Shown here: piece after piece, positions 1-6,988 of the stretch
How the letters are laid out: every line of letters begins with the position of its first letter
How positions within the stretch are numbered: position 1 is the first letter of the stretch
Source of the DNA: JAZKSG01 sp964384785
GTDB taxonomy: Archaea; Thermoplasmatota; E2; DHVEG-1
Direction of reading: 5' to 3'
Assembly (NCBI GenBank): GCA_964384785.1
Contig: CAYLLH010000101.1
Location: 1-20,234, forward strand
Length of the DNA: 20,234 nucleotides
Notes under the pieces: generated by a model
The model's database searches: none
The model's input: the letters and a program-made list of their open reading frames with translations, nothing else
Told to the model about the DNA's origin: nothing
Program-made: the position numbers and the translations under genes

Positions 1-39
1 GCGACAAGAGAATAAATGTTAAGCTGAGTTAAAAATAGA

Positions 40-89
40 ACGGCTTTTCATCTGCGGGTCTTATCAGACCGCGCAGTATTCCCAGCCGT
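40..89 (+). ncRNA. candidate structured RNA end (nested stem-loop)
   Basis: A two-level hairpin is visible. The outer stem is 6 bp (ACGGCT 40-45 with AGCCGT 84-89). After an internal loop (46-51 and 77-83) comes a 10-bp inner stem (52-61 with 66-76, one bulged G at 71) closed by the tetraloop TATC at 62-65. The hairpin is far richer in GC than its surroundings, which is typical of functional RNA in AT-rich genomes. A T5 run follows at 101-105, so a + strand transcript starting before the window could end here, convergent to the isomerase gene. I do not recognise the family. It does not align with 5S, SRP or RNase P landmarks that I know. It could also be an isolated 3'-UTR hairpin. Confidence 0.35.
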
Positions 90-90
90 C

Positions 91-110
91 GAATAAAAAG
101 TTTTTATTTA
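91..110. terminator. convergent T-rich terminator
   Basis: A short stretch carries a run of five A (T on the minus strand, 95-99) followed by a run of five T (101-105). It lies immediately after the minus-strand isomerase stop codon and after the + strand hairpin. Archaeal transcription often stops at poly-U, so this could serve both directions. This is inference from composition. Confidence 0.35.
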
Positions 111-1166
111 AAGTTTAGACAATTCATCTTTTAACTCATGGATTATATCCACAGCAGCAGGATCAACTTTTCTTAGAATAGCTAGATATGCACTAATAAA
201 ATCTCCAAGATACATAGCCTGCATCATTTTAGCAAGACGTTTCTCAGCATTTATTTCTATTTCTATGACATCACTTGCTACATCACTGTAGAGTTTTTTC
301 ATAAAATCAAGTCTTTTTGAAAGATATATTGATTCTTCTTTGGGATCTCGGAACATTATACATACACATTTTTTTGATATATCTGGATCTGAAGACCACC
401 CAACTATGTTATTATGGTTACTTTCTGAAACTTCATCTGACATAGCTATGATTTTACTGTTCTCGTTGAATTGCTGACGCCATCTAAGAGACATTGGACT
501 GTAAATTCCCCAGCCATAGATTATGGGTAATTTACCATGTATTCTTTTGGCAATTTTTTTTGATTCATTTTCTTTCTCGGGCACATTTCTTTTATTTTCT
601 TCAAGTATTTCTTCAGTTATTTTTATTGTTTCATCTATCTCTGATTCTACTAAACCCTCATATACTCCAACTTTACCAAGAGCGAATAACGAGGAAAATA
701 AAAGATAAGCTGTAGCTGCTCTTGGTTGATATCCTGAAGGGATTTTTATGTGTTGGAGTTTACGTTTTTTTGAAAATTTTTCTAGTTTTCCATCTGATGA
801 AATAGTTATAATTTGACATCTTTTTTGGAATCCGTGTTTGAATGCACTTAGTGTTTCGTCTGTGTTACCTGAGTAACTTTGTACAAATAGTAATGTATTT
901 TTGTTAGCCCATTTTGGTAGATCATATTCTCTGTTTACATATATTGGTATGTTAAGTTTAGTTCTTAGATATGTTTTTAGGATATCGCCAGATATTGCTG
1001 ATCCGCCCATCCCTGTAATTATTATGTTGTCGATTTTGTATAGTTTTTCTAGTTTTGTGTTTTTGATAAGTTCCTGTGTTTCTTTTATTTGTTCTGGAAA
1101 TTTTTCTATATCCTCAAACATATTCGATTTATCTATCTCTGATAATGATTTTGGATCATCTAACAC
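108..1166 (-). CDS. pgi: bifunctional phosphoglucose/phosphomannose isomerase
   Basis: This is a 352-residue cytosolic enzyme of the archaeal bifunctional PGI/PMI family (two SIS domains). It interconverts glucose-6-phosphate or mannose-6-phosphate with fructose-6-phosphate, linking glycolysis/gluconeogenesis with mannose-containing glycans. Visible motifs are GMGGSAISG (52-60), the sugar-phosphate loop SYSGNTDETL (97-106), PRAATAY (158-164), the NENSK segment with the presumed catalytic Glu235, and ESNHNNIVGW with the presumed catalytic His251. The last two match the Glu/His pair of the Pyrobaculum enzyme family. The start is GTG at 1164-1166, chosen because a GGAGG lies 7 bases upstream (1174-1178 on the plus-strand numbering). 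Length is normal for the family. The gene is divergent from the exported-protein gene at 1381 and ends at a T-rich terminator. The fructose-bisphosphate aldolase lies 2 kb away. Confidence 0.95.
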   Translation of the reverse strand: MLDDPKSLSEIDKSNMFEDIEKFPEQIKETQELIKNTKLEKLYKIDNIIITGMGGSAISGDILKTYLRTKLNIPIYVNREYDLPKWANKNTLLFVQSYSGNTDETLSAFKHGFQKRCQIITISSDGKLEKFSKKRKLQHIKIPSGYQPRAATAYLLFSSLFALGKVGVYEGLVESEIDETIKITEEILEENKRNVPEKENESKKIAKRIHGKLPIIYGWGIYSPMSLRWRQQFNENSKIIAMSDEVSESNHNNIVGWSSDPDISKKCVCIMFRDPKEESIYLSKRLDFMKKLYSDVASDVIEIEINAEKRLAKMMQAMYLGDFISAYLAILRKVDPAAVDIIHELKDELSKL

Positions 1167-1305
1167 TAAAAATCCTCCACTTTTTGTTTTTTTTTGTTGT
1201 ATTGTATATAGGATATTTAGATATTTTCATACAATTCTGTATTTTTTTCGTTTTGGAGTTTTGACAGATAATCTTTTTATATTGTTATTCTAAGAAAAAT
1301 ATACT

Positions 1306-1320
1306 TGCTAAACTTTAGCA
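1306..1320. promoter_or_regulatory. 15-bp palindrome in divergent promoter region
   Basis: TGCTAAA, one C, then TTTAGCA form a perfect 7-bp inverted repeat. It lies in the 214-bp gap between the divergent isomerase and exported-protein genes, about 25 bases after an A/T box (TTTTTATATTG, around 1273-1283). That places it near the expected transcription start of the + strand gene. It may be an operator. No regulator is identified. Confidence 0.4.
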
Positions 1321-1380
1321 TGATTAGGATTCTTTCAAAGGAAAGGAAGGTGAAGGGAAACGAAATATAAGAAACTGATT

Positions 1381-2061
1381 GTGATAGGAGTACTGATTCT
1401 TCTTTTAAACATGGTAATAGGTACTCAGTATGCTGTTACAAAAATCAGTTATGAATATTACATCCTTCATCCTTGTGAAAGTGATATAAGATATATAGGC
1501 TCAGACAATGCATCAGATAATATCAGAATGCTAAGAGTTGAAGGAGACAATGTAACTAATGTTAGAATAAAACTTTTCTTAGGGAATAATTTTTCTTTAA
1601 ATCGGGATAACTATTATTCAGCAGCTATTGGAATTGTAAACGAAGAAAAAAATCCTCTAAATATTACCCATATAAATATTTCTTCAAACCAGCACACATA
1701 TCTTAAAATATGGTTACATGGAGACAGAGATGCAAATGCAAACTCCACTTCAACCGACCCAAGTAGTGTTTTCATGTGGGATAATGATACACTTGTTAAT
1801 GGGACAAATACTACAGCTTGGACTCTAGCAGCAGGAGATAGTGACACAAGCACCATGTGTTATAATGTTTCAGACCGAGCGAGTTCAACAGTACCAACGC
1901 CATGGGATGAAACCGCACATGTCAGATATTCAAGAGATAATCATAATGCTGTATGTGGAGAATCTGATTTTGTATGGATGCAGATTGGTGTAAGCATTCC
2001 AGAAGCAGCTGATAGTTTAGGACTTCACAGCGGAACAATTTGGATACACTTATCTTCATAA
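1381..2061 (+). CDS. exported protein of unknown function, sequon-rich
   Basis: This 226-residue protein starts with a hydrophobic segment (IGVLILLLNMVIG) that would act as a signal peptide or anchor. Its extracytoplasmic body is rich in N-x-S/T sequons (for example NAS, NVT, NIT, NIS, NDT, NGT, NTT), suggesting a glycosylated surface protein. It has no motif I recognise. The C-terminal half (WTLAAGDSDTSTMCYNVSD..., ending GTIWIHLSS) looks like a beta-sandwich. Two or more cysteines are present in the secreted part. The start is uncertain. GTG at 1381 has no ribosome binding site, whereas a GGAAGGTGA-like site lies at 1345-1353, just before an in-frame ACG (1360-1362). Starting there would give the classic signal peptide opening xKYKKLIVIGVLILLL. 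An upstream in-frame TGA at 1351 limits the frame. The next gene, tdh, follows 77 bases downstream. Confidence 0.7.
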   Translation: MIGVLILLLNMVIGTQYAVTKISYEYYILHPCESDIRYIGSDNASDNIRMLRVEGDNVTNVRIKLFLGNNFSLNRDNYYSAAIGIVNEEKNPLNITHINISSNQHTYLKIWLHGDRDANANSTSTDPSSVFMWDNDTLVNGTNTTAWTLAAGDSDTSTMCYNVSDRASSTVPTPWDETAHVRYSRDNHNAVCGESDFVWMQIGVSIPEAADSLGLHSGTIWIHLSS

Positions 2062-2138
2062 AGAATAAAACAGTAAAATATGTATACCATATTCATATAA
2101 CGCATCGAGAACTACATTTGGGGGTTTTCAAGTTTAAT

Positions 2139-3119
2139 ATGGCAAAAAAAGAAATGAAAAAAATACTTGTAACTGGTGCAGTTGGGCAAATCGGATCAGA
2201 GCTCACTATGGATTTACGTGACAAATATGGAAATGACAATGTTATAGCCTGTGGCCGTAAAACAAAACCTAGTAAAAAACTAGAGGAATCTGGTCCTTTT
2301 GAGATAGGTATAGATATAACCAACAGGGAATCAGTTGAAAAACTAGTTAAAAAATACGATATAGACACTGTTTATAATATGGCAGCAATTCTATCTGCTG
2401 TTGGTGAAGAAAAACCACTACTTTGTTGGGATGTAAACATCAATGGTATGCATAATATAATGGAAATTGCTCGAGAGTATGATATGACACGTGTTTTTGT
2501 TCCAAGTAGCATAGCTGCTTTTGGCCCTGAGACACCAAAGGAGAATACTCCGCAGGAAACAATTTTGAAACCAAAAACAATGTATGGTGTTACAAAAGTA
2601 GCTGGAGAACTTCTCGGGGATTATTATTTTAAAAAATTTGATCTTGATGTTCGAGGTCTTCGTTATCCCGGCATTATTAGTAGTGAAACTCTTCCCGGAG
2701 GAGGAACTACGGATTATGCTGTTGAGATTTTTTATGAAGCTATTAAAAACAAAAAATATACTTGTTTTGTAAAAGAGGATACTCGGCTTCCAATGATGTA
2801 TATGCCTGATTGTATCAAAGCAACTATGGATTTTATGCAGGCACCAGTTGAAAATTTGAAACATCACTGTGATTTCAATGTTACAGCTATGAGTTTTTCA
2901 GCTGGAGAACTTGCTGATGAAATCAAAAAACATATACCTGAGTTTGAATGTAAGTTTAAACCTGATTATCGTCAGGATATAGCTGATTCATGGCCGAGTA
3001 GTATCGATGATACTGCTGCCCAGGAGGAATGGGGTTGGAAACCTAAGTATCATCTTTCGGATATGACCAAAGATATGCTTGAGAAACTCGGTAAAAGACA
3101 TGAAGAAGAAGGGTTGTAA
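2139..3119 (+). CDS. tdh: L-threonine 3-dehydrogenase, short-chain (SDR) type
   Basis: This 326-residue cytosolic NAD-dependent enzyme is an extended SDR related to UDP-galactose epimerases. It oxidises L-threonine to 2-amino-3-ketobutyrate, the first step of threonine breakdown to glycine. The sequence shows the Rossmann motif TGAVGQIG (12-19), PSSIAAFGP with the active-site serine region (112-120), the catalytic pair Y139 and K143 in YGVTK, and the family signature RYPGIISSETLPGGGTTDYA (starting at 165). That signature separates this group from sugar epimerases and resembles the Thermoplasma/Flavobacterium and animal TDH enzymes. Translation could begin further upstream at 2040, but that would add residues unlike the family. 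ATG at 2139 directly precedes the Rossmann strand and has a GGGGG run (2120-2124) 14 bases before it. The gene lies between the exported-protein gene and fbaB, each with its own T-rich or A/T intergenic region. Confidence 0.92.
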   Translation: MAKKEMKKILVTGAVGQIGSELTMDLRDKYGNDNVIACGRKTKPSKKLEESGPFEIGIDITNRESVEKLVKKYDIDTVYNMAAILSAVGEEKPLLCWDVNINGMHNIMEIAREYDMTRVFVPSSIAAFGPETPKENTPQETILKPKTMYGVTKVAGELLGDYYFKKFDLDVRGLRYPGIISSETLPGGGTTDYAVEIFYEAIKNKKYTCFVKEDTRLPMMYMPDCIKATMDFMQAPVENLKHHCDFNVTAMSFSAGELADEIKKHIPEFECKFKPDYRQDIADSWPSSIDDTAAQEEWGWKPKYHLSDMTKDMLEKLGKRHEEEGL

Positions 3120-3245
3120 ACCCTTTTTTAATCTTTTTTTGAGTTGTTCTTACCAAAGCTTTTTTTATTATGATATATTTACATTCCGATTTGTGGAGTT
3201 GATTTCTTAATTATGCAAGAATTAAAGGATTTAAGAGGTAATGAG

Positions 3246-4322
3246 ATGAAGGGAATTGAAGGCATTCGTAATTTTTTAGGAGAGGAAGCTGATTATTTAC
3301 TGGATTTTGATGATCCAAAAATAAAAAAGGATGATTTGTATTTACCAGGTCCTGATTTTGTTGACCGGGTTTTTCGTGATACTGACCGGCCAACAAGGGT
3401 TTTGAAGAATCTTAGATCTATTTTTAATCATGGACGTTTGGCTGGTACGGGTTATGTTTCTGTGCTTCCTGTTGATCAGGGAATTGAACATAGCGCTATG
3501 GCGTCTTTTACGCCAAACCCTATTTATTTTGATCCAGATAAAATTGTTGAACTGGCAATAAAAGGTGGTTGTAACGCAGTTGCTTCAACCCTTGGTGTTC
3601 TTGGAGCGGTTTCTCGTAAGTATGCTCATCGTATACCGTTTTTGGTCAAATTTAATCATAATGAGCTTCTTAGCTATCCTAATGATTTTGATCAGCGTTT
3701 GTTTGCTGATGTTGAACAAGCATGGGATCTTGGTGCAGCGGCTGTTGGTGCCACTATTTATTTTGGTTCTGATAAAGAACTTTGTAACCGTCAAATCGAG
3801 GAGGTTAGTAAGGCTTTTAAACGTGCTCATGAACTGGGTATGGCAACGGTTTTATGGTGTTATCTTCGTAATTCTGAGTTTAAAAAAGATAAGGATTATC
3901 ATAGCTCCGCGGATTTGACAGGTCAAGCAAATCATTTGGGTGTCACTATCGAAGCTGATATTGTTAAGCAGAAACAGGCGACAATTAACGGTGGATATAT
4001 TGCTATGAATGATAAGGGTACTAAGTTTGGTAAGTTTGATAAGGATGCTTACACAGAACTTTGTTCTGATCACCCTATTGACATGGTTCGTTGGCAGGTT
4101 GCCAATTGTTATATGGGGCGGGTTGGTTTGATTAATTCTGGTGGTGCATCCGGTGAGAATGATTTTGCTCAAGCTGTTCGTACAGCAGTCATTAATAAAC
4201 GTGCTGGTGGAATGGGTATGATTTCTGGTCGTAAAGCATTTCAGCGGCCTATGGAAGAAGGTATTAAACTTTTGAATAATATTCAGGATGTCTATCTTAG
4301 TAAAGAGGTTACTATAGCATAA
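3246..4322 (+). CDS. fbaB: class I fructose-bisphosphate aldolase, FbaB (DhnA) type
   Basis: This 358-residue cytosolic aldolase splits fructose-1,6-bisphosphate into dihydroxyacetone phosphate and glyceraldehyde-3-phosphate by a Schiff-base mechanism. Nearly the whole chain recalls E. coli FbaB: LYLPGPDFVDRV, GRLAGTGYVSVLPVDQGIEH (from about 64), VASTLGVLGAVSRKYAHRIP, the DIVKQK segment with the presumed Schiff-base Lys251, and a shared end, INKRAGGMG ... QDVYLSKEVTIA. This is the long FbaB form, not the shorter archaeal aldolase (about 260-280 residues), so lateral transfer is plausible. An earlier in-frame ATG exists at 3213. I prefer 3246 because GAGGT at 3235-3239 sits 6 bases before it and the start aligns with the bacterial N-terminus. 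Codons end mostly in T, unlike neighbouring feoA/feoB. With the isomerase it supplies two steps of glycolysis/gluconeogenesis. Confidence 0.94.
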   Translation: MKGIEGIRNFLGEEADYLLDFDDPKIKKDDLYLPGPDFVDRVFRDTDRPTRVLKNLRSIFNHGRLAGTGYVSVLPVDQGIEHSAMASFTPNPIYFDPDKIVELAIKGGCNAVASTLGVLGAVSRKYAHRIPFLVKFNHNELLSYPNDFDQRLFADVEQAWDLGAAAVGATIYFGSDKELCNRQIEEVSKAFKRAHELGMATVLWCYLRNSEFKKDKDYHSSADLTGQANHLGVTIEADIVKQKQATINGGYIAMNDKGTKFGKFDKDAYTELCSDHPIDMVRWQVANCYMGRVGLINSGGASGENDFAQAVRTAVINKRAGGMGMISGRKAFQRPMEEGIKLLNNIQDVYLSKEVTIA

Positions 4323-4346
4323 TTTTTCATTTTTTTTCTTTTTTTA
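4323..4346 (+). terminator. poly-T terminator after fbaB
   Basis: Three T runs (5, 8 and about 7 bases) follow the fbaB stop codon directly, with no stem. This is the usual form of an archaeal termination signal. It separates fbaB from the regulated feo promoter that begins at about 4350. Confidence 0.5.
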
Positions 4347-4356
4347 TATACAAAAA

Positions 4357-4372
4357 TTTAGGGATACCAAAA
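4357..4372 (+). promoter_or_regulatory. upstream DtxR-like operator site (imperfect)
   Basis: TTTAGGG, AT, ACCAAAA has the same 7-2-7 layout as the perfect site 46 bp downstream. Each half differs from TTTAGGT at one position. It lies just upstream of an A/T box (AATATTTTTATAC, 4371-4383), so a bound repressor would cover the promoter's 5' side. Assignment to the DtxR-family protein encoded at 6442 is inferred from similarity and linkage. Confidence 0.5.
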
Positions 4373-4402
4373 TATTTTTATACTTGTTTTAACAATATAT
4401 AA

Positions 4403-4418
4403 TTTAGGTAAACCTAAA
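4403..4418 (+). promoter_or_regulatory. DtxR/IdeR/MntR-like operator in feo promoter
   Basis: TTTAGGT, AA, ACCTAAA is a perfect 7-bp inverted repeat with a 2-bp spacer. It closely resembles the TTAGGT...ACCTAA operators bound by metal-dependent DtxR-family repressors. It lies 30 bp before the feoA start and next to A/T boxes at 4371-4383 and 4393-4402, so it covers the expected transcription start. The operon it precedes encodes iron uptake and a DtxR-family repressor, which fits autoregulated, iron-dependent repression. The palindrome is seen directly; the regulator pairing is inferred. Confidence 0.75.
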
Positions 4419-4447
4419 AATTATTTGAGGGGACAAAAAAACAACAA

Positions 4448-4681
4448 ATGAAACACAAACAACTATCTCAACTAAAATCAGGAAGCAAAGCAAAAATAAT
4501 ATCCATAAATGGAGGAAGAAACTTTCAAAGAAAAATGAACTGCATGGGCCTACGCGAAGGAAAAATAATCGAAATCAAATCCAAACAACCACTAATGGGA
4601 CCACTAACCATAAAATATGGAAACTCAAACTTCACCATCGGAAGAGGAATGGCACATAAAATTACAGTTGAAGAAATATGA
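4448..4681 (+). CDS. feoA: FeoA, ferrous iron transport accessory protein
   Basis: This 77-residue cytosolic protein has a small SH3-like fold. It shows the FeoA hallmarks: an N-terminal L.....G..A.I pattern, the segment RKMNCMGLREGKIIEI (about 29-44) and the end YGNSNFTIGRGMAHKITVE, where FeoA proteins carry the conserved ALR/GRGxA-like turn. FeoA works with FeoB in Fe(II) uptake, although its biochemical role is still debated. ATG at 4448 is preceded by GAGGGG (4427-4432), 15 bases away. Its stop overlaps the start of feoB by four bases (ATGA), so the two are translationally coupled. It is the first gene of the operon controlled by the paired palindromes at 4357 and 4403. Confidence 0.9.
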   Translation: MKHKQLSQLKSGSKAKIISINGGRNFQRKMNCMGLREGKIIEIKSKQPLMGPLTIKYGNSNFTIGRGMAHKITVEEI

Positions 4682-6432
4682 CCAAAAAAATTGTATTAAT
4701 GGGAAACCCCAACGTGGGAAAAAGCGTCGTATTCACAAGACTCACAGGAGCCAACGTTATATCATCCAACTACCCAGGAACAACCGTAGACTTCTCCAAA
4801 GGAAAAATGCATATAGACCAAAAAAAAGTAGAGATAATAGATGCACCAGGAACCTACTCACTAGAACCATCAAACAAAACCGAAGAAGTAGCAGCCGAAC
4901 TAATGGAAGAAGCCGATGTAGTAATAAACGTAATCGATTCTACTAATCTTGAAAGAAACCTATATTTAACACTTGAACTTCTTGAAAAAAACATACCCGT
5001 AGTAATAGCTTTGAACCTATGGGATGAGACCAAACACCTTGGAATACATATAGACTCAGAAAAACTAGAAGAAATAATAGAGGTACCTGTTGAACCAATA
5101 ACTGCACTCACCGGTGAAGGAATCAAAGAACTAGTATCAAGGATTAAAGATGCAAAATCACCTGAAAAAATCAAACCCACAAGCGATGAAGGAAGATGGG
5201 TTGAAATAGGTCAGATAATAAAAAAAATCGAAAAAATAGAACACCGTCATCACACCTGGAAAGATAGATTAGAAGATCTAACAATCAGACCATTAACAGG
5301 TTTCCCAATAGCATTAGGGATCATATTTTTTTCTTTTTGGATAGTTAGACTAATAGGAGAAAATCTGATTAATTTTGTTTTCGACCCTCTTTTTACAAAT
5401 CTATACCAACCTCTTGTTGAAAAATTAGGAGAGATATTAGGACCTGGATGGTTCTACAAGTTTCTTATAAGCCAAGAGTATGGTACAATTGATCCAGTAG
5501 AATCACTGGGAATGCTAACCACTGGAATATATGTACCCCTAGTCATGGTCTTACCATACATAATAGCTTTTTATTTTATGTTATCAATCCTAGAAGACAC
5601 AGGTTACATACCAAGACTTTCCACTCTTTTAGATAACATATTTCACAAAATTGGAATGCATGGTTACGGTGTCGTACCAGTATTTTTAGGATTAGGTTGT
5701 AACGTTCCAGGAATGCTATCAATTAGATCATTTGAAACACGAAAACAACGTTTCATAGCAGCAACACTACTAAGTATCTCAGTTCCATGTATGGCACAAA
5801 CTTCACTAATATTTGCCATATTTTCAAGTAAAGAACTATCAAGCAGCATGCAATATCCGCCGATAGTTTACATTCTAATAGTTTTTACAACACTAATTTT
5901 TCTATATTTTATTACAGGGATTATTCTAAACAAATTCGTCAAAGGAGACAGCCCTGAAATATTTCTAGAAATACCAAGTTACAGAATGCCGCATTTCAAA
6001 ACAACAATAAAAAAAACATGGATGCGAATCCGTTGGTTTATAAAAGATGCATTACCCTGGCTTTTCTTTGGAGTGTTTTTTGTAAACATACTTTATACGA
6101 TAGGTTTTATTAAAGCTGTAGCAGAAGCATTTCAACCACTTATGGCAGGAGTATTTGGACTACCGGGTGAAACATCTGTAGTACTACTAACGGGTTTTCT
6201 AAGAAAAGACTTAGCTGTGGGAACACTTCTAAGCTTTGAAGCAGGAACCTTCAACTCAATGCAACTAGTGATTGTCGCAACTATGCTAACTGTTTTCTTC
6301 CCATGTGTAGCAACTTTTGCTGTGATGATGAAAGAACTAGGAATAAAGGATTTGATAAAAGCATCATTAATAATGATCGGAGCTGCAACCTTCGTTGGAA
6401 TAGTTTTAAGAATTATACTTTTAGGAGTGTGA
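4678..6432 (+). CDS. feoB: FeoB, ferrous iron transporter with GTPase domain
   Basis: This 584-residue inner-membrane Fe(II) uptake protein has a cytosolic G domain: G1 GNPNVGKS (9-16), switch I threonines in YPGTTVDF (32-39), G3 DAPG (55-58), G4 NLWD (113-116) and G5 TAL (142-144). A short helical linker (about 165-200) leads into the membrane domain. Both Gate motifs are present: GLGCNVPG with Cys341 and SVPCMAQ with Cys371, the cysteines thought to line the iron path. At 584 residues it is shorter than the roughly 700-770 of well-studied bacterial FeoB and lacks a C-terminal FeoC-like tail, which suits compact archaeal forms. It overlaps feoA by 4 bases and is followed 9 bases later by the repressor gene. 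The first third uses A- and C-ending codons, while later membrane parts use more T. Confidence 0.95.
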   Translation: MTKKIVLMGNPNVGKSVVFTRLTGANVISSNYPGTTVDFSKGKMHIDQKKVEIIDAPGTYSLEPSNKTEEVAAELMEEADVVINVIDSTNLERNLYLTLELLEKNIPVVIALNLWDETKHLGIHIDSEKLEEIIEVPVEPITALTGEGIKELVSRIKDAKSPEKIKPTSDEGRWVEIGQIIKKIEKIEHRHHTWKDRLEDLTIRPLTGFPIALGIIFFSFWIVRLIGENLINFVFDPLFTNLYQPLVEKLGEILGPGWFYKFLISQEYGTIDPVESLGMLTTGIYVPLVMVLPYIIAFYFMLSILEDTGYIPRLSTLLDNIFHKIGMHGYGVVPVFLGLGCNVPGMLSIRSFETRKQRFIAATLLSISVPCMAQTSLIFAIFSSKELSSSMQYPPIVYILIVFTTLIFLYFITGIILNKFVKGDSPEIFLEIPSYRMPHFKTTIKKTWMRIRWFIKDALPWLFFGVFFVNILYTIGFIKAVAEAFQPLMAGVFGLPGETSVVLLTGFLRKDLAVGTLLSFEAGTFNSMQLVIVATMLTVFFPCVATFAVMMKELGIKDLIKASLIMIGAATFVGIVLRIILLGV

Positions 6433-6441
6433 AAAAAACAC

Positions 6442-6930
6442 TTGAGAAGAAAAACAATTGAAGATTATGTAGAACTTGTATATAATCTTCAAAAGAAGAA
6501 AGAAAGAGTTCATACAAATGATATAGCACAGGCATTGGGAATAAATCCAGCTAGTGTTACAGAGGTTTTTCAAAAACTTGATGAAGAAGGATACATAAAT
6601 TACAAAAAATACAGTGGTGTAACTCTTACTAATAAAGGAAAAAAACTTGCAATTTTAACTCAAAACAAACATGATTCATTAAAAAATTTTTTACTACTTT
6701 TAGGAGTTGATGAAGAAATCGCTGAAGAAGACGCCTGTGAGATGGAACATATACTTCATAATGAAACCATGGAGATGATAACAAAATTTATTGAAGCTAT
6801 CGAAACATGTGAAGTTACTCCTTTTTGGTTAAAACGTTTTCAAAAATTTGTAGAAACTGGAAAACTTATTGATTGCCCTGAAGAGTTAGTCGAAATAACT
6901 AAAAAAATTTCTAAAGGAAAAAAACAATAA
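6442..6930 (+). CDS. DtxR/MntR-family metal-dependent repressor
   Basis: This 162-residue DNA-binding protein has an N-terminal winged helix (IEDYVELVYNLQ, then the HTH TNDIAQALGINPASVTEVFQ and the wing KKYSGVTLTNKGKKLA) and a metal-binding/dimerisation helix region. D97-A-C99-E100-M-E102-H103 matches the C..EH ligand cluster of DtxR (Cys102/Glu105/His106), and His77 matches DtxR His79. The C-terminal SH3-like domain of the Corynebacterium protein is absent, as in MntR and many archaeal members. The presence of Cys favours iron over manganese as the sensed metal (inference). The start is TTG at 6442, with GGAG at 6424-6427 inside the end of feoB, and the N-terminus matches the family. It probably represses its own operon through the palindromes upstream of feoA. 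Confidence 0.9.
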   Translation: MRRKTIEDYVELVYNLQKKKERVHTNDIAQALGINPASVTEVFQKLDEEGYINYKKYSGVTLTNKGKKLAILTQNKHDSLKNFLLLLGVDEEIAEEDACEMEHILHNETMEMITKFIEAIETCEVTPFWLKRFQKFVETGKLIDCPEELVEITKKISKGKKQ

Positions 6931-6988
6931 TGTTTCAAATACTTTTTAAAAGGATTTGGAATTATGTTTTTTTATTAAAGGATTATTT

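Noticed and set aside
1..107. 5S rRNA fragment, suggested by GTTAAGCTG (17-25 region) and a GGGAATACTG stretch on the opposite strand
   Set aside because: The two 5S-like words are on different strands and in the wrong order, and the surrounding stems do not fit the 5S fold.
2040..2138. Upstream extension of the threonine dehydrogenase by 33 residues
   Set aside because: The added residues are unlike the family, contain A/T-rich promoter-like sequence, and overlap the end of the previous gene; the Rossmann strand begins right after ATG 2139.
2062..2138. Palindrome around ATATGTATACCATAT
   Set aside because: It is short, imperfect and A/T-rich, and not distinguishable from promoter background.
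3213..3245. Earlier ATG for fbaB
   Set aside because: It is possible, but the GGAG before it is 14 bases away, whereas ATG 3246 has GAGGT at a good distance and matches the family N-terminus.
4617..4946. 109-residue + strand frame overlapping the feoA/feoB junction
   Set aside because: It overlaps two well-supported genes in another frame and is made of low-complexity Arg/Asn/Lys residues.
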